Shown here in pieces: positions 15,063 through 23,829 of a DNA stretch of 64,000 nucleotides. The position numbers were made by a program, and so were the translations under genes. The notes beneath the pieces were generated by a model. It saw nothing but the letters and a program-made list of their open reading frames with translations. It was not told the origin of the DNA and searched no databases. Positions within the stretch are counted from its first letter, which is position 1. Every line of letters starts with the position of its first letter. This stretch comes from Streptococcus suis (GTDB taxonomy: Bacteria > Bacillota > Bacilli > Lactobacillales > Streptococcaceae): NCBI RefSeq assembly GCF_002964575.1, contig NZ_POQQ01000026.1:62001-126000 (forward strand). The letters run 5' to 3'.

Positions 15063-17093
15063 TCATTCAGAAAATCTTTCAATTAACTCTCGCCCTAATA
15101 AATTTTCAAAATCTAAATCAGTAACAAAATCATGCCAATTACTCCTACTTCCCTGACTGAAAGTCTCCTTAAAATTCTCAAACCATGGATACATTTGTCC
15201 GAGATTAGTGTCCTCAATAACTGTTTCTACAGGAAGTACACCTCCAAGGTAGGCTAATAGACGAGAAACATCTGGTGAATACAGCCATTTTAAAAAGTTC
15301 AAGCAGTGAGTAACCTCAACGGAGTATCGACTAATACCAATAGAGCCACCTCCGGTCATCGCTTGTTTACCTGGTACACTAGCAATATCAAATTGATAGG
15401 TAACATCATACTTCTCTGAACCAGAAAACAATGGTGATATATAGTTTGAAAAGACAATTTCCATTGCGGTATGACCTAGACGTAAATTTTTGACGTGGTC
15501 TTCCCACCATAAATCAAGTTTTCCATTCGTACATGTCACGCTCTTTTTATAATCATTAAATGCCTCATTTATAACGGACAAGTCCATGCTATTATTAAGT
15601 AACTTTTCTCTATATCTTGGCATAAAGTCACATGTTGCTACAATAGGGGTCTTGACTGCTAGTGTATGGCCAAAATCCGTCTCCGAATCTTTGTTAAAAG
15701 ACTTACTAAAGAAAAACGACACGCGATCAAACTCTTCAAAAGTTTTTGGTACAGCCAATTGTTTTTTGAACTTCTCGTAATACTGACGCTGGAGTAGCGT
15801 ATTATCAAAAAGGTCTTTTCGATAAACTAAGACTTGACTGGAGATATCAAATGGGAAAGTGTATTGCCTATCGGACTGATAGCTATACTCTAAGGCAATA
15901 CCTGTCATCAACTTACTGTTAATTAACTGAGCCACCTCTTGGCTAGTCAATTCCTGAAAAATTGTTTCAGCAAAATTTGGTAACCAAGCCATATCTACAC
16001 GAATCAAATCAACACGATTCAAAAAATCTTGATTTGATAAGTTGGCAAGCAATTTTTGATAGGTGAATTCTTCGATACGAATAGTAATTCCTGTCATGGC
16101 CTTGTATTTTTCAACCAGTACCTTAATAGCATTTGACATTGGTGATTCAACAATTGCAAAAGTTAAGGTTAAAGCAACTTGTTGACAAGTATCCTCATTA
16201 TGACTCTCGATTTCTTTAAGCTCAATAGGAGAATAATCATTATTCTCTAAAATATTTAGTACCCGTTTTGCAACTAATTTATAATCTAATTTCAAATAGG
16301 AGGTATTCTGAAGACCTACGATATCACGACAACCTAATACCAAAATATGAGGCCTGTCCGTTTTCCCAAACCAATTAAACAAGTCGATTAATTCCTTAGC
16401 AACCTTACCATCAGAAACAACTATTGTGTCATTAGCCGTTAGATGAGACAATTTTGAGTACGTCATCACAATGTTATTATTGTCAGAATCTGTCAACAAC
16501 CGTACTCTGAAATCTGATTTAAGTAAAACTCGATGCAGATTCTCAAATAGGGAAAAACCATCATATGGACTGATGAGTGTAACAATCCCATTTGAACGGA
16601 CTTCTAAGAAATTTAACACCAGTGCATGGATACGGTCAATATCAAAGTTGATGCTAGGATTGTTCTTATTATCAACAAGAATGAGTTTAGTTCCTTGATT
16701 TTCTATGTCTGTCGTACGTGTTGGCTCGAGCCCAAGACAAACCACTGCAAGGGGTAAGAGAGAACTAATCTTTATAATCCGCTCATCTAAATCAACCTGA
16801 TTTTTGAAATAAACTAAATCAATATCATAGTCATCACTATCAAAGGTCAATAGAAAATCAATGAGGTCAGTGTAATGAAAACGACCAAAATATGGAATAA
16901 AAACGCAGACTTTTTTTGACAATCCTTTTCTCAGAACCTGAGCTTGGGAATTTAGTTGGTAGCCAAGACGCTTTGCCGCCTCTTCTACCAACTTAATTTT
17001 TGAAGATCGAACATTTCCTCTTTTATTTAAGACATTTGATGCCGTACCATGTGAAACTCCAGCCTCACGAGCAATATCTTTTATAGTAACCAT
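15063..17093 (-). CDS. LacI-type DNA-binding regulator fused to an extracellular-type solute-binding domain
   Basis: The 676-residue protein has an N-terminal LacI helix-turn-helix (MVTIKDIAREAGVSHGTASN, about residues 1-48). A LacI periplasmic-binding-like core runs to about 295. A second domain of about 360 residues resembles ABC solute-binding proteins of family 1 (VEKYKAMTGITIRIEEFTYQ; GGGSIGISRYSVEVTHCLNF; FLKWLYSPDVSRLLAYLGGV). LacI regulators normally end near 340 residues, so this one has double sensor capacity. There is no signal peptide; the whole protein is cytoplasmic. It lies 11 bases behind the HAD gene and has its own terminator. It probably senses the substrate of the adjacent ABC transporter, or its phosphorylated product. 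Confidence 0.85.
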   Translation of the reverse strand: MVTIKDIAREAGVSHGTASNVLNKRGNVRSSKIKLVEEAAKRLGYQLNSQAQVLRKGLSKKVCVFIPYFGRFHYTDLIDFLLTFDSDDYDIDLVYFKNQVDLDERIIKISSLLPLAVVCLGLEPTRTTDIENQGTKLILVDNKNNPSINFDIDRIHALVLNFLEVRSNGIVTLISPYDGFSLFENLHRVLLKSDFRVRLLTDSDNNNIVMTYSKLSHLTANDTIVVSDGKVAKELIDLFNWFGKTDRPHILVLGCRDIVGLQNTSYLKLDYKLVAKRVLNILENNDYSPIELKEIESHNEDTCQQVALTLTFAIVESPMSNAIKVLVEKYKAMTGITIRIEEFTYQKLLANLSNQDFLNRVDLIRVDMAWLPNFAETIFQELTSQEVAQLINSKLMTGIALEYSYQSDRQYTFPFDISSQVLVYRKDLFDNTLLQRQYYEKFKKQLAVPKTFEEFDRVSFFFSKSFNKDSETDFGHTLAVKTPIVATCDFMPRYREKLLNNSMDLSVINEAFNDYKKSVTCTNGKLDLWWEDHVKNLRLGHTAMEIVFSNYISPLFSGSEKYDVTYQFDIASVPGKQAMTGGGSIGISRYSVEVTHCLNFLKWLYSPDVSRLLAYLGGVLPVETVIEDTNLGQMYPWFENFKETFSQGSRSNWHDFVTDLDFENLLGRELIERFSE

Positions 17094-17104
17094 AACCTAG
17101 CCTC

Positions 17105-17704
17105 TTATTTTAAAAAAACATCCAAATACTCTAAAAATAATCTTATTTCTGTTACCTGATAAGTATTTATGCCCTGATTTCGGGCAGCCACAAGGTTCTT
17201 TTCTAAGTCATCAAAGAAGTATGTATTGCTTGGTTCAAGGTCATAAGTTTTCAATAACATCTGGTAAATCTGAGGTGCTGGCTTGGATTGCTTTACCTCA
17301 TAAGATAATATTTTACCATCCAAAATTGATAGGAGTTCTGGTGCTCGTTCTTCCAAACAAGGATAAAATAATTGAGAAGTATTAGAAAGAATATATAACT
17401 TATGTCCATGTTGCTTTAATGAAGCCATTTTTTTAACTACATCATCATAGAATCTGGCATAACGATACCAGTACCACATGATTTGATGAACTTCTTCCTC
17501 AAATTTATATGATAAGGCCTCATTAACTTTAAGCTCAACTTCTTCAATTGTATGAAGGCCGGCATCCATTTCTTCCCATAAGCCTGAGCCAAAAATAGAA
17601 TCATCTACTCGACAACGTGACTCATCATCAGGTAATAAAGTCTTCAAAAATATTTCCTTGTCCCACTCAATAATCACATTTCCAAAATCAAAAACTAAAT
17701 TCAT
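17105..17704 (-). CDS. HAD-family phosphatase (YihX-like)
   Basis: The 199-residue haloacid-dehalogenase hydrolase has motif I VFDFGNVIIEWDKE (nucleophile Asp6), motif II LYILSNTS, Lys in VKQSKPAP and motif IV YFFDDLEKN. The D-x-G-N form of motif I is that of YihX-like sugar-phosphate phosphatases such as alpha-glucose-1-phosphatase. It is co-transcribed with the LacI-type regulator, 11 bases apart. Dephosphorylation of an imported sugar phosphate fits the neighbourhood; the actual substrate is inferred only. Confidence 0.87.
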   Translation of the reverse strand: MNLVFDFGNVIIEWDKEIFLKTLLPDDESRCRVDDSIFGSGLWEEMDAGLHTIEEVELKVNEALSYKFEEEVHQIMWYWYRYARFYDDVVKKMASLKQHGHKLYILSNTSQLFYPCLEERAPELLSILDGKILSYEVKQSKPAPQIYQMLLKTYDLEPSNTYFFDDLEKNLVAARNQGINTYQVTEIRLFLEYLDVFLK

Positions 17705-17792
17705 TCCACTCCTCTTTTCACTTCACAACAATATTATTTCACTTACTATTCTACCAAAATACATTGAATTTTCGTAGTCACTTTATAATATT

Positions 17793-17816
17793 AAGGTGCT
17801 GTCTAGACAACACCTT
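17793..17816 (-). terminator. Hairpin at the end of the ABC-transporter operon
   Basis: AAGGTG pairs with CACCTT around an inner palindrome TGTCTAGACA, and the stem overlaps the mgtC-like stop codon. No clear T-run follows on the minus strand, so it may terminate weakly or only stabilise the 3' end. The HAD-regulator pair could then be partly read from the upstream operon. Confidence 0.45.
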
Positions 17817-18519
17817 ATTTCAATTCCTCTAAATATATCACACCTGGTATCCCAGATAAATCTTCCATCAACTTTAAATGATTAAACGATTCATTAAGTT
17901 TCAAGGACAGGTAGCAAGAAACTTGACTGGCTTCTTCTTGATATATCCCTTTTTTCTTATCGTTATGACTTAGTCCATTTTGCATATCCAGTATTTTAAT
18001 ATCAGAGGTACTTAAAAAGATAAGGAGACGATTAAAGCCTTCTAACGAGTTAAAAATAATATGGAAATCTGCAATTTTAGATCTACTATTTAAATAATCT
18101 TTTAAAGGAGTAAATAGGGTCATAATACCAATTAGAGCGACAGTTGAAATAAAAGCACCTGAGTAGAAACCAATTCCAGTAGCTAGACCAACTACAGCGG
18201 AAGCCCACAGTCCTGCTGCCGTGGTTAGTCCACGAATTTTCTGGTTATCTGTTACTAAGATAGTTCCAGCACCTAGAAATCCTAAGCCACTAATAACTTG
18301 TGCACCCATTCGTGTAGGATCACCATAGCCATTTTTAAGGACGATGTATTGGTTGGTCATCATAACCATAGCTGAAGCTAAACACACAAGAATGTAAGTA
18401 CGAATTCCAGCCGCCTGATTTTTAACGCCTCGTTCAAATCCTATAATACCACCTAAAACAACTGATAAGGTTACCCTAAGTAAAATCGTAGGTAGTGTCA
18501 AATCTCCCAACTCACCCAT
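17815..18519 (-). CDS. MgtC/SapB family membrane protein
   Basis: The 234-residue protein has the MgtC signature in its N-terminal membrane half: LRVTLSVVLGGIIGFERGVK, QAAGIRTYILVCLASAMVMM and GLGFLGAGTI. A cytoplasmic ACT-like tail covers about residues 155-234. MgtC proteins help intracellular pathogens tolerate low magnesium and inhibit ATP synthase; other SapB members have unknown roles. The start overlaps the permease stop (TAATG), so it is translationally coupled to the ABC transporter. This suggests a role in the same phosphate/metal stress or import pathway. Confidence 0.88.
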   Translation of the reverse strand: MGELGDLTLPTILLRVTLSVVLGGIIGFERGVKNQAAGIRTYILVCLASAMVMMTNQYIVLKNGYGDPTRMGAQVISGLGFLGAGTILVTDNQKIRGLTTAAGLWASAVVGLATGIGFYSGAFISTVALIGIMTLFTPLKDYLNSRSKIADFHIIFNSLEGFNRLLIFLSTSDIKILDMQNGLSHNDKKKGIYQEEASQVSCYLSLKLNESFNHLKLMEDLSGIPGVIYLEELK

Positions 18520-20216
18520 TACCGTTTAGACCCCTTTTGAGTTCTGAAACGATGACTTAGATACAAGGCAGAAGCCGACATGACCATCAAGATTACTGAA
18601 TAAACAAACATCATAGCGATAGCATTGACGGTAGCTGTCTCATCTGTTGCTGATTTAATGACGACACCAAGTGGTCTAAAGAGAGGATGGTAGAGGAAGA
18701 CCGATAAATCATAGTCCGATAATAGTGAGTTAAAGTTTAGTACCATTACAGACAGCACGACTGGCATAATAAACGGAATGATTACCTTTACCATAGTGTA
18801 GAAACTAGATGCTCCCATACTGCGGGCGGCTTCTTCCATATCACTGTCAATACTAAAGAATACTGCTCGAATCATCCGATATGAAAACGGAAGTTTTTGG
18901 ATAATGTAAGCAATGAGCATCATACCTAAGGTACCAATGAGAACCTGATTAAATACAATCAAACGAGGCTCGTTAAAGGTAAACATCAGACCGAGGGCAA
19001 TTAGGGTACTCGGTAAAATCCATGGGATCAAAGCGCCGTACTCAAAGAATTTATCGAACTTATATGTGTTCTTATGAACAATTCTTGAAATAACAATTGC
19101 AATAACAGTAGCTACAAATGCAGCTAATGCTGCATAAAGCAAACTTACAAGATACGGTTTAAAGAACTCAGCGTTTGAGAAAAGCTCTTTATAATTAGTT
19201 AAAGTGAAGCTAGATAAGCTCAAGTTACCAGTTTTAATTGTCAATGCATCTGTGAATGAATATAGGACAACCAGGGTAATAGGCAACATGTAAATCAAAA
19301 ATAGCATGTAGGCAACAATATGGGCAATGACATTCCAAACTGGTGATGTGATAACTTGTTTTTTCAGACCAGCTTTTGTTTTTGAAACAGAAACATAGTT
19401 ACCACCTTTTTCTACCTTGTTAAGCAAGGTTAACAGTAAGATTGTTGCCAAGCCCAACATGATGGCTAAGAAGGCTGCAAGATCCCTTGACCCATTGGAC
19501 TTTGCAAAACTAATAATCATCGGGTTAATGGTTTGAAACTCCTTTCCACCCACAATGAGTGGGGCAGAAACTGCTGACAAACCAGTTAAGAAAGTCAAAA
19601 TGGTTAAGGCGAACAATGTAGGTTTAAATGTCGGCAGTACCACTTTGAAGAATACAGTCATTGGTTTCGCACCCATGTTTCGAGAAGCTTCAATCGTGTG
19701 ATAATCAACACTACGTACAGCATTCGTCAAAAACATGATATGGTTTGATGTACAAGCGAAAGTCATGATAAACAAAACCGCTCCGAAACCATGAAACCAA
19801 TCTGCATTCATACTAGGAAAAACTGACAGCAATAACTTAGTAATCAGTCCATTACTCCCATAAACAAATTTATAGCCAGTAGCGAGAACGATACCTCCGT
19901 AAATCAAAGAAGACATATACCCAAGCTTGAGAACTTTGGCTCCCTTGATATCCCAATACTCTGTCAAGAGAACGACGAGAGTACCAACTAGGTTAACAGT
20001 TACTACCATAGAAATGGCTAATTTAAAACTGTTAGCAATACTGTTTAGGGCCCGTTCTGAACTCATAATCTTATCCAAAGCACGCAAGGAGAACTCACCA
20101 TCTTTGAAAAAGACATTTGTCAGAAGTCCGATATTTGGATATATGATGAAGGCTACCAGCAACCACAGAACACCTATCCGTAGTATCCAGTCTTTCCATT
20201 TGATATCTTTGAGCAT
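18519..20216 (-). CDS. Fused two-domain ABC permease (AfuB/FbpB-like)
   Basis: The 565-residue protein has about 12 membrane helices in two homologous halves. Each half carries an EAA loop for contact with the ATPase: [20 protein letters not shown] (about residue 180) and [20 protein letters not shown] (about residue 465). Fusion of both permease domains in one chain is characteristic of the FbpB/AfuB class. The class was first assigned to ferric iron, but AfuABC of Actinobacillus carries hexose phosphates. The ATPase gene ends 2 bases upstream. Confidence 0.88.
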   Translation of the reverse strand: MLKDIKWKDWILRIGVLWLLVAFIIYPNIGLLTNVFFKDGEFSLRALDKIMSSERALNSIANSFKLAISMVVTVNLVGTLVVLLTEYWDIKGAKVLKLGYMSSLIYGGIVLATGYKFVYGSNGLITKLLLSVFPSMNADWFHGFGAVLFIMTFACTSNHIMFLTNAVRSVDYHTIEASRNMGAKPMTVFFKVVLPTFKPTLFALTILTFLTGLSAVSAPLIVGGKEFQTINPMIISFAKSNGSRDLAAFLAIMLGLATILLLTLLNKVEKGGNYVSVSKTKAGLKKQVITSPVWNVIAHIVAYMLFLIYMLPITLVVLYSFTDALTIKTGNLSLSSFTLTNYKELFSNAEFFKPYLVSLLYAALAAFVATVIAIVISRIVHKNTYKFDKFFEYGALIPWILPSTLIALGLMFTFNEPRLIVFNQVLIGTLGMMLIAYIIQKLPFSYRMIRAVFFSIDSDMEEAARSMGASSFYTMVKVIIPFIMPVVLSVMVLNFNSLLSDYDLSVFLYHPLFRPLGVVIKSATDETATVNAIAMMFVYSVILMVMSASALYLSHRFRTQKGSKR

Positions 20217-20217
20217 A

Positions 20218-21237
20218 CTACTTACCTCCGTATTGCATAATGTCTTTTGGATTGATAAATAGAGTCACGACATCATCAATAACATGGCTTGAATGCCCAT
20301 CATTCTTTTCAATGATATTAACTTGTTGTCCATTATCCAATACAACAGTGTATTTAATGAAGACACCATTGAATTCCAAATCGATAGTCTTCCCTTGGAT
20401 AGACAAATCACTTTCTGATTGTCTTTCCAATTTAACACGTTCTAAGCGGACATAGCCACTTGTTTGTTCAAAAATTGGCAAGCCATTAGCAAGTAGAGCC
20501 AAGGTTTGTTCTGACAGATGGTTGATATCACCAATGAAATCACATACAAATTCTGTCTTAGACTGATTGTAAATCTCATACGGGGTACCAACTTGCTCAA
20601 TAAAGCCATTATTAAAGACAGCAATACGATCAGATAACGTTAAGGCTTCTTCTTGGTCGTGAGTGACATAGAGCGTTGTTATGCCTAACTCCTTCTGAAG
20701 TCGCTTCAACTCCAAACGCAGATCAACACGCAATTTGGCGTCCAAGTTTGACAGAGGTTCGTCCAAACATAAAATCTTAGGTTCTAAGACCAGAGCCCTT
20801 GCTAAAGCAACACGTTGTTGCTGTCCACCGGAGAGTTCTGAAATATTACGCTTCAGTTGCTCATCAGAAATCTTGATTTTTTTAGCAACCTCATGAACCT
20901 TGGCTTTAATGATTTCAGGAGAAATCTTCTTAACTTTCAGACCAAATGCAATATTATCATAAACTGTCATTGTAGGGAACAAGGCATAACTTTGGAAAAC
21001 AATACCAATCTCACGTTTTTCTGGATCTAAATTCGTGATGTCCTTACCATTAACATGAATGGTACCCTTAGAGGGGTTGATGAACCCCACTAAGGTACGC
21101 AAGGTTGTTGATTTACCACAACCACTTGGTCCGAGAAATGTAAAGAACTCCCCTTCCTTGATTTCTAAATTCAAATTGTCAATCGCAATAAAATCTGCAT
21201 ATTTGATTTGTATATCGTTAAAGGTAATCATATACAC
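20218..21237 (-). CDS. ABC transporter ATP-binding protein (FbpC/AfuC-like)
   Basis: The 339-residue ATPase has Walker [10 protein letters not shown] (about residues 38-46), Q-loop [10 protein letters not shown], signature [15 protein letters not shown], Walker [16 protein letters not shown] and switch H in VTHDQEEAL. The C-terminal 100 residues form a TOBE/MOP-like regulatory domain, as in FbpC, PotA and UgpC. The second Met (residue 3) is an alternative start. It energises the fused permease encoded next. Confidence 0.93.
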   Translation of the reverse strand: MYMITFNDIQIKYADFIAIDNLNLEIKEGEFFTFLGPSGCGKSTTLRTLVGFINPSKGTIHVNGKDITNLDPEKREIGIVFQSYALFPTMTVYDNIAFGLKVKKISPEIIKAKVHEVAKKIKISDEQLKRNISELSGGQQQRVALARALVLEPKILCLDEPLSNLDAKLRVDLRLELKRLQKELGITTLYVTHDQEEALTLSDRIAVFNNGFIEQVGTPYEIYNQSKTEFVCDFIGDINHLSEQTLALLANGLPIFEQTSGYVRLERVKLERQSESDLSIQGKTIDLEFNGVFIKYTVVLDNGQQVNIIEKNDGHSSHVIDDVVTLFINPKDIMQYGGK

Positions 21238-21259
21238 CTCTCCTCACTTCTAAATGTTA

Positions 21260-22321
21260 CTATTCTACGAATTCAAGCTCAGCTTTTTCAACCCATGAGT
21301 TAATGTTCTCACCGATGAACACCCAATCCAATTCTTGAGGTTTAACGCTGCTTGCAAAGTCTTTAATTTCAGCTTTAGCACCTTCAAGAGCTGTCTTGTT
21401 AGCAGGGATTGAACCAAACTCGTCGCTCCATGCTTTTTGAACTTCTGCACTACCAAACCAGTTGATAAACTCTTTAACAAGTGCTTCTTTCTTGCTAGTT
21501 GACAAAATACCAACTTGCTCAGTGACGTAAGGAACACCTACTTTAGGGCTCATAACTTGGAATTTATAGCCACGTTCAGCTTCGTTTTGAAGAACGCCTG
21601 AACCCCACATCATGCTGTAATTCAATGGGTTGCTATCATCGATAAGAGCAGAGATGTAATCTTCTCCCTGTGCGTAAGTATGTGCGTTTTGAATGTACTT
21701 CTTAGCTACTTCCCAACCTTCGTCAGAGATACCCAAATCACCTTTTTCGTCAGCATAGCGGCTAACGATACTTGCGAAGATATTCTTAGAAGTACCTGTG
21801 TTCAAGCCAGAGATACCATAAGCACCTTTATAGGCGTCTTTGGTCAAATCTGTCCAGTCACTTGGCATATCAGCTTTTGCATTACCAATCAGTACCAATG
21901 GTTGAACAACAATTGGGTGGTAGTAGCCGTCAGCATCACCAAGTGTAGCATCTACTTCATTTGCCCACTCTGGACTGTATTTAACAAGAAGTTTTTCATC
22001 TTTGATACGGTTGAACTCCAAGTTGTTCAAACCAAATACCATATCAGCAATCGCATTGTTTTTCTCTGCAATCAAGCGGTCAGCCAATTCACCACCAGAG
22101 ATGTCGACGTAAGAAATTTTAAAGCCTTTTTCAGCAGCTTTTTCTTTGAGCCAATCACCACGACCATCCGTTGTCGAGTTAGAATAGATGACAATCTCTT
22201 GTGAGTAATCAATTTCAGCTGGAGCACTTTCTTTAGCTGGCTCAGCTGATTTAGATGTGCCACAAGCAGTCAACAAGAGTGCTGCGCTAGCGAACATGCA
22301 AAGTTTTTTAAAGTGTTTCAT
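21260..22321 (-). CDS. Lipoprotein solute-binding component of the ABC transporter (AfuA/FbpA-like)
   Basis: The 353-residue protein has a lipoprotein signal (KKLCMFASAALLLTACG; lipobox LTAC, Cys20). The binding fold starts EIVIYSNSTTDGRGDWLKEK and includes PSDWTDLTKDAYKGAYGISG and YSMMWGSGVLQNEA. The layout fits cluster-D/F ferric or sugar-phosphate binding proteins. No conserved pair of iron-ligating tyrosines could be singled out by eye. The adjacent phosphodiesterase and HAD phosphatase favour a phosphorylated organic substrate over iron, which is inference. Confidence 0.88.
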   Translation of the reverse strand: MKHFKKLCMFASAALLLTACGTSKSAEPAKESAPAEIDYSQEIVIYSNSTTDGRGDWLKEKAAEKGFKISYVDISGGELADRLIAEKNNAIADMVFGLNNLEFNRIKDEKLLVKYSPEWANEVDATLGDADGYYHPIVVQPLVLIGNAKADMPSDWTDLTKDAYKGAYGISGLNTGTSKNIFASIVSRYADEKGDLGISDEGWEVAKKYIQNAHTYAQGEDYISALIDDSNPLNYSMMWGSGVLQNEAERGYKFQVMSPKVGVPYVTEQVGILSTSKKEALVKEFINWFGSAEVQKAWSDEFGSIPANKTALEGAKAEIKDFASSVKPQELDWVFIGENINSWVEKAELEFVE

Positions 22322-22332
22322 GAGAATTTCTC

Positions 22333-23169
22333 CTATTTAATATTTTTTTTGTAGTTATTTTCAATTAAGCAAGAATACAATAAGTATGGCCAATCTGTTT
22401 GAATGATATCAAAACCAAGTTCAACTAATTTGATCCAAGAATATCCATTGTCAAACAAAGCTACTTCATCATCAATTCTTGCAGCCAGTACAATCGTGTC
22501 ATTTAGACGAAGAGCATTTACCCAGGTAAGAATGCCTTTATTACGAAGTCGTTGCATAGTAGCAGGGCTAATCAATTCTGAATCTAAATCTTCAAAAATC
22601 AGTTCTACTGCAACTAAGTTAATACCTCCAAAGTTTAGAACTAACTCCAGTTCTTCAACCGTTTTGACAATCGGCATAAACATAACATCTAATTCAGAAT
22701 CTCGCAATTTCTCCAGCAACTCTCTTTTTGCTGGCGCTTTAAGCAGGACTTGATTTAATGACTTATATGTTTTAAGTTTATCAAGGAATGTATCCCAATA
22801 GAACCAACTACGATCAATGTTGATCAAGCTCTTCCCTTCCAGATTGGCAAGAACTTCTTCAATAGTCTCTAGCCTTTGATCTACTGGTTCAGCAAGTGAG
22901 TTGAAACAAGGTAGACCTTTAATTTCTTCTGAAGGCAAGAGACGAAGATCAATGTTCATATCAAAGACCAGCTTTTCTTGACCATCATGGAAAGCGAAGA
23001 ATTCACCATCAATTGAACGGACAACGTCAACTTCGACCATATCACCTTTATGACGAATGGCATTCAGGTAAGCTTTGGTCGTGTTTTGAATGACGTTACC
23101 GCCGTTAGTACCGCGGTGAACCGCAATCAGCACCCCCCTTTCTTCTCGATATTTCTGTAAAAGATTCAT
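22333..23169 (-). CDS. Glycerophosphodiester phosphodiesterase-like protein
   Basis: The 278-residue TIM-barrel protein keeps the GDPD landmarks: His18-Arg19 (AVHRGTNGG), Glu46 and Asp48 (MVEVDV) and His61 (FAFHDGQ). No signal peptide or membrane anchor is present, so it acts in the cytoplasm. Such enzymes hydrolyse glycerophosphodiesters to glycerol-3-phosphate and an alcohol. It is the first gene of the ABC operon, 11 bases before the binding-protein gene, much as ugpQ accompanies ugpBAEC in enterobacteria. It is somewhat divergent, so another phosphodiester or sugar phosphate may be the substrate. Confidence 0.85.
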   Translation of the reverse strand: MNLLQKYREERGVLIAVHRGTNGGNVIQNTTKAYLNAIRHKGDMVEVDVVRSIDGEFFAFHDGQEKLVFDMNIDLRLLPSEEIKGLPCFNSLAEPVDQRLETIEEVLANLEGKSLINIDRSWFYWDTFLDKLKTYKSLNQVLLKAPAKRELLEKLRDSELDVMFMPIVKTVEELELVLNFGGINLVAVELIFEDLDSELISPATMQRLRNKGILTWVNALRLNDTIVLAARIDDEVALFDNGYSWIKLVELGFDIIQTDWPYLLYSCLIENNYKKNIK

Positions 23170-23200
23170 CTGACTTCCTCCTTTATTTCTTCACAAGATT

Positions 23201-23228
23201 ATTGTAAGCGTTTTTTGGAACGTGTCAA
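23201..23228 (-). promoter_or_regulatory. Promoter of the GDPD-ABC operon with overlapping cre-like half-site
   Basis: On the minus strand TTGACA (23228-23223) and TACAAT (23206-23201) are 16 bases apart. The -10 region overlaps AACGCTTACA, which fits the right half of a catabolite-responsive element or a LacI-type operator with a central CG. This would put the operon under CcpA or the adjacent LacI-type regulator. The left half of the site is poor. Confidence 0.7.
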
Positions 23229-23327
23229 GTTTTTTTGCGTAATTTTTAAAAAAGTTTTTTAAACAAATAAAACTGTAAGAAATCTAAATTATATGATATA
23301 ATTAAAAAAATATCTCAGCTTACCGCT

Positions 23328-23450
23328 CTACAACTTTGAACTGTTGTAGCAAGCACAGTAAGTGGGTACCCACTTACGATAAAATTAACGAAGCAGACGC
23401 CCTTGGCTCTGCTTTTTTCGTTACATTTTACTTGTTAGGGAGAACCCTAA
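23328..23450 (+). other. Putative oriT region
   Basis: This untranslated stretch in front of mobC and the relaxase contains four inverted repeats in 123 bases. They are CTACAAC/GTTGTAG (23328-23349), the perfect palindrome GTAAGTGGGTACCCACTTAC (23358-23377), a large AACGAAGCAGA/TCTGCTT..TTCGTT structure (23387-23422) and TTAGGG-AGAA-CCCTAA (23435-23450). Dense hairpins just upstream of mobC-relaxase genes are the usual form of an origin of transfer. The third structure with its T6 also resembles a terminator. The nick site is not identifiable by eye. Confidence 0.6.
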
Positions 23451-23474
23451 GACCCCAATAGAAAGGAATAGATA

Positions 23475-23828
23475 ATGGAAAAACGTACTAGACCCAATCA
23501 ATTAAAAATTCGACTTTCGGATAAAGAACTTGCTCAAGTGCGACAAAAATATGGACAATCTAGGTCAAAATCAATGCGGCATTTCGTCCTCAAGTGTATC
23601 CTTGAAACATCGATTTATGAAGTCGATATGCAGCCATTTAGAGAGTTACAACATCTCCTTTCCAAGACCTCCACTAATGTCAACCAAATTGCCAAGAAGG
23701 TCAATACTTACTCCCTTGTTTATAAAGAGGACATTACGACAATCCAAAACGAAATATATCGTTTGAGCAAGGAACTCAATAAATTACAAAACATACTCTA
23801 CAACAGAACAGATCAGGGGGATATTTAA
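23475..23828 (+). CDS. mobC: MobC-like relaxosome accessory protein
   Basis: The 117-residue protein has an N-terminal ribbon-helix-helix-like region (QLKIRLSDKELAQVRQKYG) and a C-terminal coiled stretch with the family pattern LSKTSTNVNQIAKKVN. MobC proteins bind oriT and help the relaxase open DNA. It ends two bases before the relaxase gene, so both are one operon. The ribosome site AGAAAGGAATAG precedes the ATG. Confidence 0.9.
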   Translation: MEKRTRPNQLKIRLSDKELAQVRQKYGQSRSKSMRHFVLKCILETSIYEVDMQPFRELQHLLSKTSTNVNQIAKKVNTYSLVYKEDITTIQNEIYRLSKELNKLQNILYNRTDQGDI

Positions 23829-23829
23829 T

